From the NCBI GenBank assembly GCA_026987155.1, contig JALSNG010000051.1, forward strand, positions 1 to 11,583: a stretch of 11,583 nucleotides of DNA. Reading direction: 5' to 3'. Source of the stretch: Thermococcus sp. (GTDB lineage: Archaea > Methanobacteriota_B > Thermococci > Thermococcales > Thermococcaceae). How positions within the stretch are numbered: the stretch's first letter is position 1; every line of letters begins with the position of its first letter. The notes beneath the pieces were generated by a model that made no database searches, was not told where the DNA came from, and was given only the letters and a program-made list of their open reading frames with translations. Made by a program: the position numbers and the translations under genes. Of this stretch, positions 5,552 through 11,207 are shown one piece after another.

Positions 5552-6445
5552 TCACCCCAGAGGTTTGAAGTGGACGTTTCCACCTTCACTTTCGAATACT
5601 CCACTTACCCACCTTTTCTTTACGACTCCCTTTCTGGCGACGGCGAGTGCTCCGACGGCTCCCGGGATAAATGCTCCGATAAAGCCCCATCCCCCAACAA
5701 TGGGGAGGGAAAGAGCGCCGATTATCAGACCGAGGCCTGCAAGGGTTCCCGCAAGTAGTGTGGCTTTTCTCCTTGCTCCACCCATTATTGGGTATTCCGC
5801 CCTGATCACCCTCCCGTCGGTTCCATCAACGTAGCCGGTGAACTCCTCCCCGTACTCGTAGTGAACCTCCCAGATTGGATAATGAACGAGCCCAAGGTAG
5901 CGCACTTCCGTCTCAACCTCGCCGAGCGAGTGGCTTTCCTGGCTGGCCTCTCCTCTGAGGGCCGTTAGCAGAGTTTGTTTGGCAATTTCCTCCGCCTTCT
6001 CTTTGGATAGGCTCGGCTCGTAGTAGTGACCTTTTTTCACCACGCTCTCGTCAAAGAACCTTTTCCCTCGGATCGGGAAGGGGTAACCCGCCAGTAGGGC
6101 ATCAAACTTTTCTTCCGCGGGGATTCCGATGAACATGACCTCCTCTATCGTCGGCCAGCGCTTGCTCCTTCCGTGGAGGTAAAAGAAGTAAACCGGCACC
6201 CAGTGGAGGTCTTTTTTCTTTATCTTTGCCCCCGTTATATCCGCTGGAGCACCGTACTGCCGGGATAGGAATTTTAAAAGGACACCCCCAGCATCTTTTT
6301 TGCTTAGCGGAAAGAAGAAGTGCTCCTCTTCACTTTTTTCGCCACTGTGAACGTGGAAGGTGGTGCCACAGTAGGGACACGTGGCTATGCTCACTGTGTC
6401 AGGAACCTTAAAACGGGCCGAGCATGTGGGACATTGAACTTCCAT
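5552..6445 (-). CDS. Zinc-ribbon membrane protein, second of a related pair (YdjG/YdjH-like architecture)
   Basis: A 297-residue protein. An N-terminal zinc ribbon has Cys5, 8, 23 and 26 (CPTC and CPYC). The soluble middle is rich in aromatic residues (DLHWVPVYFFYLHG, YPIWEVHYEYGEEFTGYVDG) and looks like a beta-rich domain. A glycine-rich hydrophobic hairpin at about residues 227-270 would give two membrane passes, with a short basic tail. The plan matches its upstream neighbour, so the two are probably ancient paralogues. The ATG at 6445 has GGTG six bases upstream and begins five bases past the upstream stop, so it is clearly co-transcribed. The zinc-ribbon plus membrane-hairpin plan and SPFH neighbour recall YdjG/YdjH, which anchor PspA in B. 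subtilis. Membrane anchoring of the SPFH protein is inferred. Confidence 0.8.
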   Translation of the reverse strand: MEVQCPTCSARFKVPDTVSIATCPYCGTTFHVHSGEKSEEEHFFFPLSKKDAGGVLLKFLSRQYGAPADITGAKIKKKDLHWVPVYFFYLHGRSKRWPTIEEVMFIGIPAEEKFDALLAGYPFPIRGKRFFDESVVKKGHYYEPSLSKEKAEEIAKQTLLTALRGEASQESHSLGEVETEVRYLGLVHYPIWEVHYEYGEEFTGYVDGTDGRVIRAEYPIMGGARRKATLLAGTLAGLGLIIGALSLPIVGGWGFIGAFIPGAVGALAVARKGVVKKRWVSGVFESEGGNVHFKPLG

Positions 6446-6450
6446 GTTGA

Positions 6451-7464
6451 TCACCTCTTTAGCCCTCCAACGAAATCACCGAGGATTCCACCGCTCCTTT
6501 CCACCCTCTGGCCTTCGAGAACTTTGGAACCGAAGTGCCATGAAATCGCAGAACCGAGTATTAGGCCTATGAACGCCCAGCCTGAACCACCCATCCCCAT
6601 TGCCGCTCCTATGAGCAGGCCGAAAACCGCACCGCTTAGATACTGGATTCTCCTCCAGACGGGCATCGGTTCCACAGAGGCAACCCTCTTCCCATCCCAG
6701 CCGGCAAAAACTGCATGAAAAATCGAGTTCTCATGCTTGTAATAAACGGTCCACATTGGCAAGAGGAGTAGCCTTAGCCCCTCGGGTTCGTCTGCCCTCA
6801 CATCAAACTCTTCTATTTTATCGGATTTGGCATCAAAGCGGTTTCTTATTACGTCTATAGCATCCTCGTGCATCATAAGCTTCGCCTGAACTTCGTCCAT
6901 CTCAGTGTTGAGGATTTCGAGTTTGACCCTCTCCCATTCCCCTTCACCGAGGTCGAGGAGGCGCTTTCCTGCGGGGTTCGTCTTTGAGTAATGCTTCACC
7001 ATATCCCTAACTCCAAACTCGCCCACCTGTCTCCTGGCGGAGCCCATGAGCCTGAGGGTTTCGTTTACGCGTTCAGTGTAGTGCCTTTCCACGGTGTGGC
7101 ATCTGGTCTCGGTGTTTCCCTCGCTGTCCGTGTAGCTCTCGCACTCCTCTTCACGCACCATGTATCTAACCTTGCCTTCCACGTGAACCCTTCCGGCCCA
7201 ATAGGGGGCGTATTTTCCTTCGATATCGACTATCTCCAGTTCTCCCTTCATTCTTTTCAGGTCGAAGTCTTTCTCCACCATTTTCCAAAAGGCCTGGGCT
7301 ATGGCGTTCTTGTCAAGGCTTGGAACGATGTAAATGTCCTCCGTTTTTAGGTTTCCGCTCAGGTGGTTAGGGTAACCACAGTAGGGACACACCGCAACTA
7401 TCGTCTCTGGGGAGACATCCAAAGGTGCACCGCACCTTTCACACCTGAAACCTGAAGCCTCCAT
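6451..7464 (-). CDS. Zinc-ribbon membrane protein, first gene of the SPFH operon (YdjG/YdjH-like architecture)
   Basis: A 337-residue protein. An N-terminal zinc ribbon has Cys8, 11, 26 and 29 (CERC and CPYC). The middle domain has conserved-looking aromatic motifs (YAPYWAGRVHVEG, LLLPMWTVYYKHENSIFHAVFAGWDG). A glycine-rich hydrophobic hairpin at about residues 274-313 would form two membrane helices, followed by a short soluble tail. An internal pair of cysteines (EECESYTDSEGNTETRCHTVE) could form a disulfide or a second metal site. The ATG at 7464 has GGAGTG six bases upstream and heads the operon behind a TATA element at 7497-7504. Its likely role is a membrane anchor or stress sensor for the downstream SPFH and coiled-coil proteins. 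That is inferred from architecture; no enzymatic motif is seen. Confidence 0.8.
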   Translation of the reverse strand: MEASGFRCERCGAPLDVSPETIVAVCPYCGYPNHLSGNLKTEDIYIVPSLDKNAIAQAFWKMVEKDFDLKRMKGELEIVDIEGKYAPYWAGRVHVEGKVRYMVREEECESYTDSEGNTETRCHTVERHYTERVNETLRLMGSARRQVGEFGVRDMVKHYSKTNPAGKRLLDLGEGEWERVKLEILNTEMDEVQAKLMMHEDAIDVIRNRFDAKSDKIEEFDVRADEPEGLRLLLLPMWTVYYKHENSIFHAVFAGWDGKRVASVEPMPVWRRIQYLSGAVFGLLIGAAMGMGGSGWAFIGLILGSAISWHFGSKVLEGQRVERSGGILGDFVGGLKR

Positions 7465-7496
7465 GGGTACCACTCCTTTGCTTTTAGGCGCTTCCC

Positions 7497-7504
7497 ATAT
7501 TTAA
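7497..7504 (-). promoter_or_regulatory. TATA element of the SPFH/zinc-ribbon operon
   Basis: TTAAATAT on the minus strand, centred about 36 bases before the ATG at 7464. This predicts a very short leader that just contains GGAGTG, the same tight arrangement as surR and the aminotransferase. Confidence 0.5.
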
Positions 7505-7624
7505 GTGTAGTGTGGGTTTCAACACTGAACCCTAAAGGGTAGTTTGATGTCAATTAATAATTTTTAAAGTGAAGTTTGAATGGGGGGATTAGGGCAGGAT
7601 TTTTATCTGAAATCCAAACCAAAG

Positions 7625-7648
7625 GTTTAAAGCTCAAACCTAAAATTA
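7625..7648 (+). promoter_or_regulatory. Two overlapping TATA candidates for the di-iron operon
   Basis: GTTTAAAGC (7625-7633) and CTAAAATTA (7640-7648) both lie upstream of the ATG at 7696. The first predicts a start near 7655 and a 40-base leader, the second a start near 7670. The sequence alone does not decide between them. Confidence 0.4.
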
Positions 7649-7655
7649 TTGTGCG

Positions 7656-7670
7656 CAACTTCAAAAGTTG
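7656..7670. repeat. Perfect inverted repeat at the di-iron operon start
   Basis: CAACTT and AAGTTG flank a three-base CAA. The repeat lies either at the very 5' end of the transcript or between TATA box and start, depending on which TATA element is used. Both positions suit an operator for a dimeric repressor. The palindrome is seen; the role is inferred. Confidence 0.5.
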
Positions 7671-7695
7671 AAGATTATCCAAAAAGGTGATTCCT

Positions 7696-8010
7696 ATGGC
7701 ATTGGACGTAAAAACTACAACGAGAACTCAGCCCCACTGGATCGTTAATCCCTTTGAGGAAATCTACTCCCTCTGGGGCAAAATTTCTGACAATCCCCGA
7801 GACGGGAGCGTGGCCCATCTCGTGGGTTACGTTGATACAAACGATGGTTCCGTAGGGGACTTTGAGATGGACGTGGTCTTCCATTCGGGGGAGAGATGGC
7901 TTTCCTTTAGGGAGGGAAACAGGGTTTACTTCGTTGTCCCCGTGAACCCCCGTGAGGGCGTTGAGGGAGCTTATCTTAGGGTTCTCAAGGTTCTGAGGGA
8001 GGAGTTATGA
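7696..8010 (+). CDS. Small protein of unknown function, first gene of the di-iron operon
   Basis: A 104-residue soluble protein that I do not recognise. It has no cysteines, no signal peptide and no membrane segment. It opens with a polar stretch, then an NPFEEIYSLWGKI helix, and continues with probable beta strands (VAHLVGYVD, FEMDVVFHSG, RVYFVVPVN) and a C-terminal helix. The ATG at 7696 is preferred over the GTG at 7687, because that GTG is part of the AAAGGTGA ribosome binding site. Its stop overlaps the start of the next gene as ATGA, so the two are coupled and their products may act in a fixed ratio. Function could only be argued from the di-iron protein two genes downstream. Confidence 0.75.
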   Translation: MALDVKTTTRTQPHWIVNPFEEIYSLWGKISDNPRDGSVAHLVGYVDTNDGSVGDFEMDVVFHSGERWLSFREGNRVYFVVPVNPREGVEGAYLRVLKVLREEL

Positions 8011-8801
8011 AGAGAAAGGCCACGTCCGTTGAGATATTGGCGGGAAAGGATGAAGTCATTCGAATCTTGGAGGACTCACCACAGTTCATCACTAACTGGC
8101 CCTACGTCGTAAAGGTCAGCACCAGAGACGGGCTGGTTGCGGAGATCCTTCTGCCGAGGTTCCTTTTCAAGTTCGGTGATACCTACCGGTTCTCCGTTAT
8201 GAAAGATGATACAAGCTACATTTACGATGGAACCGGGAAGCGAAGCCACTTAATCGTTACCGTTACCTTGAAGGAATGGCAGACTCACACAATGGCTGAC
8301 ATCGAGCTCTCCTACAAGGGCAGGGGAGAATTCCTACTTGGAAAACCCCTTGAGGTACTGTTGAAAGGGATTGGGAACGGCTTGAAAAGCCTGTCTGAGG
8401 CGCCAAAACAGGCCCCAGTGCCAGCGATATCATCCCACGTGGCCGATGAGGTGGACTTCGCGGACCCAATGAGTGTTGCAAACTTCTTAGTTAAGTCACG
8501 CATGGTGCACAGCGGACTCCACGTCGTTCAAAAAGGAGGCCTTCTCAACCTGGTTCTCGAGCTTAGGGAAAACCTCAAAGACGACGTTCTCTACGTCTCG
8601 GGGATAACCCAGGATGGTTCAAAGTCTTTCAAGCTCCTTCTCAGGAAAAGTCAGATTCTTGCGCTTGAATACAGGTCCGATAACGAAATTAAGGTTGTCA
8701 AGGTCGAGGATGATGCAAGCGCGCGTCAGGCCCTTGAGTTCGTTTCGAGGATAGAGGGAGCCTACATGGTAAACGCATGGGTTCCCGTTGGAGGTGTTTG
8801 A
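8007..8801 (+). CDS. Two-part protein of unknown function, possible START-like N-terminus
   Basis: A 264-residue soluble protein. Residues 1 to about 125 alternate helix and strand in a way that suggests a START/SRPBCC-like ligand-binding fold (SVEILAGKDEVIRILEDSPQF, then PYVVKVSTRDG, FGDTYRFSVMKDD and HLIVTVTLKEW). That is a weak resemblance, not an identification. A Pro/Ala-rich linker (EAPKQAPVPAIS) leads to a second domain of about 110 residues with strands LLNLVLELRE, VLYVSGITQDG and FKLLLRKSQILALEY. There are no cysteines or obvious catalytic motif. The start is fixed by GGGAGGAG upstream and the ATGA overlap with the preceding gene. Its stop abuts the next ATG with no gap. Work with the downstream di-iron protein is inferred from this spacing. 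Confidence 0.75.
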   Translation: MKRKATSVEILAGKDEVIRILEDSPQFITNWPYVVKVSTRDGLVAEILLPRFLFKFGDTYRFSVMKDDTSYIYDGTGKRSHLIVTVTLKEWQTHTMADIELSYKGRGEFLLGKPLEVLLKGIGNGLKSLSEAPKQAPVPAISSHVADEVDFADPMSVANFLVKSRMVHSGLHVVQKGGLLNLVLELRENLKDDVLYVSGITQDGSKSFKLLLRKSQILALEYRSDNEIKVVKVEDDASARQALEFVSRIEGAYMVNAWVPVGGV

Positions 8802-9575
8802 ATGATAAGGAACATGAACAGCTATCCCCTCTACGATGATGGGAAACACAGGGTTTACTGGCTCGGAATAGAGGAGAGCGAGGACGAGAAGGGCATACTC
8901 ACCAATCAGTACCTGGTCATAGATGGGAACGAAGCGGCCCTTATAGAACCTGGAGGATTTTTCGTCTTTTCGAGGGTTTTGAAAAACGTCTCCTCGCTTA
9001 TTCCTCCGACGCAGATAAAATACCTCATGTACTCCCACCAGGATCCGGACGTTGTGGCTGGCTTGAACCTGTGGTTCGAATACGCGCCCCTCGCGGAGGT
9101 AGCAGTCTCGGAACTCTGGGTTCGTTTTATCCCTCACATGGCGGTTTTAAGCGCTGGCAGGATAATAGGGATACCCGACAAGGGAATGGAATTTCAGCTC
9201 GGAAGCTCCAAGATAAAAGCCGTTCCGAGTCACTACCTTCACAGTCCTGGAAACTTCTCCTTCTACGACGAGAAGAGTGGAATCCTCTTTAGCACTGACA
9301 TAGGGGCGGCGGCATTCTCAAGTAACGAGTGGTACCTCTTCGTTGAGGACTTTGAAGGCCATGCGAGACTCATGGAGGCTTTCCACAAACGCTATATGAG
9401 CTCAACTAAAGCTTTGAGGGCGTGGGTTCGCTCAATTAGAAGGTTGAACCCAAAGGTCATAGCCCCGCAGCACGGGGCGATATTCCGGGACGAGAACGTC
9501 GGGAAATTCCTTGACTGGCTCGAAAGTTTGGATGTTGGAATAGACGTTTTTGAGAACGAGTTCTACGGGGAGTGA
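8802..9575 (+). CDS. Stand-alone flavodiiron-type di-iron protein (metallo-beta-lactamase fold, ODP-like)
   Basis: A 257-residue metallo-beta-lactamase-fold protein matching the di-iron domain of flavodiiron (FprA/ROO) proteins but lacking their C-terminal flavodoxin domain. Candidate iron ligands are seen in order: His79, Asp81 and Asp83 in SHQDPD, His147 in YLHSPGN, Asp166 in STDIG, and His224 in PQHG. They fall at nearly the same numbers as in D. gigas ROO (79, 81, 83, 146, 165, 226). The second ligand is Asp rather than the usual Glu, and the His after DPD is Val84. Such domains bind or reduce oxygen or NO, and ODP proteins of this kind act as oxygen sensors in spirochaete chemotaxis. The start at 8802 follows GGAGGTG by five bases. 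Its last 13 bases overlap the convergent HAD gene. Sensor versus reductase cannot be decided here. Confidence 0.85.
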   Translation: MIRNMNSYPLYDDGKHRVYWLGIEESEDEKGILTNQYLVIDGNEAALIEPGGFFVFSRVLKNVSSLIPPTQIKYLMYSHQDPDVVAGLNLWFEYAPLAEVAVSELWVRFIPHMAVLSAGRIIGIPDKGMEFQLGSSKIKAVPSHYLHSPGNFSFYDEKSGILFSTDIGAAAFSSNEWYLFVEDFEGHARLMEAFHKRYMSSTKALRAWVRSIRRLNPKVIAPQHGAIFRDENVGKFLDWLESLDVGIDVFENEFYGE

Positions 9576-10228
9576 TTCCTTATCTTTTTTACCAGCTCAA
9601 GGAGCTCCCACAGGTCTTTAACGTAGTAGTCGGCACCGTTGACCTTTCCGAAACGGACAACGTTAACCACTCTCGTTCCAGCGCGCTTTCCGGCTAAAAC
9701 GTCATGTCGGCTGTCGCCTACCATCATTGCCTCCTTCGGCTCCAGATTGAGTGCGTTTAGGGCCTTCTCAACGAGGTATGGGCTTGGTTTAACCCCGTTA
9801 AGGTTTGTGTAGTCCTTTCCGTAAACAACCTCGAAGTGCCTTCTCAGGTTAAATAGGTTCAGAACGAACTCGGTGCACTCCTGAGAAGCGTTGCTCACCG
9901 CGGCGAGTTTCAGACCCGTATCCTTAAGCTTTCCCAGGGCATCAACGTCAGGAAACGCTTTTATTCTGCCGAGTTTGGCCATTTCCCTCCGATAAAGGAG
10001 GTTTACGCTGTCAACGATCTTCCAGAACTCGATGTGGTCTATTCCAAACCGCTCCACGTAGCTCCTTGGCAGTTCGCCGGTTACCGTCTTTCTGTATGTC
10101 TCGTAGTCGAGATCGATGCCGTGCTTTCTCAGCTCGGGCATAACCCACTTCCCGTACCATTCCCTGTGGTCGTAGCCCTCGTAGTAGACTAACGTTTCAT
10201 CAACGTCGAATATCAATCCCTTAAGCAT
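9563..10228 (-). CDS. HAD-superfamily hydrolase, probable phosphatase
   Basis: A 221-residue cytoplasmic HAD protein with all four motifs: nucleophile DVDET (Asp8) with general acid Asp10, motif II Ser112 in AVSNAS, motif III Lys147 in GVKPSP, and motif IV GDSRHD (Asp172, Asp176). A helical C1 cap (about residues 15-90) makes it a phosphoglycolate-phosphatase-like enzyme. The natural substrate cannot be read from the sequence. Frame-open codons continue to 10255, but the ATG at 10228 follows GGAGG by seven bases and gives the normal short N-terminus MLKGLIFDVD. It is convergent with the di-iron gene and downstream of serK on the same strand. The gap to serK holds a candidate guide RNA that includes this ribosome binding site. 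A link to phosphoserine metabolism is only a guess. Confidence 0.9.
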   Translation of the reverse strand: MLKGLIFDVDETLVYYEGYDHREWYGKWVMPELRKHGIDLDYETYRKTVTGELPRSYVERFGIDHIEFWKIVDSVNLLYRREMAKLGRIKAFPDVDALGKLKDTGLKLAAVSNASQECTEFVLNLFNLRRHFEVVYGKDYTNLNGVKPSPYLVEKALNALNLEPKEAMMVGDSRHDVLAGKRAGTRVVNVVRFGKVNGADYYVKDLWELLELVKKIRNHSP

Positions 10229-10231
10229 GCC

Positions 10232-10284
10232 TCGGCCTCCTGGACTGATCATCACCCTTCAGCCGGTTGATCCCTCGTCATCGG
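10232..10284 (-). ncRNA. Candidate C/D box guide RNA targeting the 5' end of 16S rRNA
   Basis: On the minus strand the parts come in the correct order and spacing: box C ATGACGA (10281-10275, one base from RUGAUGA), a 12-base guide, box D' CTGA (10262-10259), a 3-base spacer, a perfect box C' GTGATGA (10255-10249), a 13-base second guide and a D-like CCGA (10235-10232). Bases GCC before C and GGC after D could form the short terminal stem. Guide one contains GGATCAACCGG directly next to D'. This is the exact complement of CCGGUUGAUCC at the 5' end of archaeal 16S rRNA, and one further G-U pair is possible. By the D+5 rule the modified base would be the first U in that stretch. The second guide overlaps the HAD ribosome binding site; I find no target for it. 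Confidence 0.6.
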
Positions 10285-10294
10285 CGTGGAAAGT

Positions 10295-10314
10295 GGGAAA
10301 AAGAGGTTAAAAGG
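10295..10314 (-). terminator. T-rich terminator after the serine kinase
   Basis: Two T runs (CTTTTAACC then CTCTTTTTCCC) begin three bases past the kinase stop. If efficient they separate serK from the guide RNA and HAD transcript; if leaky, all three could be co-transcribed. Confidence 0.5.
10307..10312 (-). promoter_or_regulatory. Possible TATA element for the guide RNA and HAD gene
   Basis: TTTTAA on the minus strand is about 26 bases before 10284, where the terminal stem and box C of the candidate guide RNA begin. It lies immediately after the serK stop, within the T-rich segment that may also terminate serK. Confidence 0.3.
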
Positions 10315-10316
10315 TT

Positions 10317-11045
10317 TCAGAACAGTTCCTCAAGCTTGACGTCTATCTTGTCCGGGTTGAAGGGCAGGACGTGCCTTGTCGTCTTCGGGGAGTAGACCTC
10401 CCCACGCTTGACGAGTTCCATAACTTCCTCCTTGCTCGGGGCCTTCCTGATGAAGACGTAGTCTATCTCTCCCTTTGCCATGTCCTCCCTGGCGTCTTCC
10501 TTGAGGCCGTAGTAGATGAGCTCAATTTTGCCCTCAATGCTCATTTCATCCAAAACCTTGCTGACCTTCTTCTGCTCATCAAGGCCGCCTGGTATGGCAA
10601 AGCTCCTCTCGCCGACGAGGGCAAAGGCTATCTCACTCCTCTCGGCCTTCTCCTCAGCGTTTGGATCCTCGACCACTTTGAGGCCTTCCCCCTTGAGTCT
10701 CTCGAGAACCTCCTCAAGGCTTCCCTTGAAGGCCGGATACCAGGTGTAAACCTTGACGTCGTCGCTGAAGTAATCGAGTATGACCGACGGAGCGCGTTTA
10801 GCGCCGAGCTTTTGCAAACCGGCCCAGCGGTGGTGCCCGTCGACGATGAGGTAGGTGTCTTCGCCTGGGACCTTGGCGAGGAGCATGGGCTTCCAGAAGA
10901 TTCCACTACCGGTGACGCTCTCGATAAAGGCCTCAAGCTCCTTCTGGACGAGTTGCTCGTGGGGCTTCATCTTGTCGAGCTCTATAAAAACGTAGTCGAC
11001 CTTAACGGTGGGGATATCGTACTTCGGAACCTTCTCAACTCCCAT
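10317..11045 (-). CDS. serK: SerK, ParB-like free serine kinase (ADP-dependent)
   Basis: A 242-residue member of the ParB/sulfiredoxin-like superfamily that closely resembles T. kodakarensis SerK (TK0378). SerK phosphorylates free L-serine with ADP, giving O-phosphoserine and AMP, and feeds cysteine synthesis in the cytoplasm. Seen: KPHEQL with Glu30, the residue reported as catalytic base, and the ParB-like signature VDGHHRW at residues 68-74 (Asp69, His71, His72, Arg73) that binds the phosphates. A C-terminal lobe ends in SPKTTRHVLPF. The start is well fixed: GGAGGT is directly followed by ATGAAAATG, so only the second ATG (11045) has usable six-base spacing, and only it places the glutamate at 30. 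The frame open to 11246 crosses the promoter. It is divergent from the DUF763 gene. Confidence 0.93.
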   Translation of the reverse strand: MGVEKVPKYDIPTVKVDYVFIELDKMKPHEQLVQKELEAFIESVTGSGIFWKPMLLAKVPGEDTYLIVDGHHRWAGLQKLGAKRAPSVILDYFSDDVKVYTWYPAFKGSLEEVLERLKGEGLKVVEDPNAEEKAERSEIAFALVGERSFAIPGGLDEQKKVSKVLDEMSIEGKIELIYYGLKEDAREDMAKGEIDYVFIRKAPSKEEVMELVKRGEVYSPKTTRHVLPFNPDKIDVKLEELF

Positions 11046-11089
11046 TTTCATACCTCCGTGAAACGAATCACATGAAGTTGGGGGGGGAA

Positions 11090-11097
11090 TATAAAAA
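11090..11097 (-). promoter_or_regulatory. TATA element of serK
   Basis: TTTTTATA on the minus strand, preceded by GAAAGGC as a possible BRE and followed by a run of seven C. Its centre is about 48 bases before the ATG, giving a leader of roughly 22 bases with GGAGGT. Confidence 0.7.
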
Positions 11098-11177
11098 GCC
11101 TTTCGGCCCGTGTAGAAAGGTGATGCCGATGTTGTCGCGAGGTCCTCCTGCCCTCTCCGAAGATTTTTGGAACAATC

Positions 11178-11185
11178 CTTAAAAC
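11178..11185 (+). promoter_or_regulatory. TATA element of the DUF763 gene
   Basis: CTTAAAAC on the plus strand has its centre about 27 bases before the ATG at 11208, so transcription should begin at or next to the start codon. This suggests a leaderless message, unlike the other genes here. Confidence 0.45.
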
Positions 11186-11207
11186 CGCTGAGGGCAATAT
11201 CCACACG

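Noticed and set aside
10371..11075. 234-codon open frame antisense to serK
   Set aside because: SerK carries its catalytic motifs on the minus strand; the opposite frame is a shadow extending into the serK leader.
11100..11170. C/D box RNA between serK and DUF763 (GTGATG on the plus strand)
   Set aside because: Only one poor C-like box is present. No D' or C' follows at usable spacing and no rRNA complementarity was recognised.
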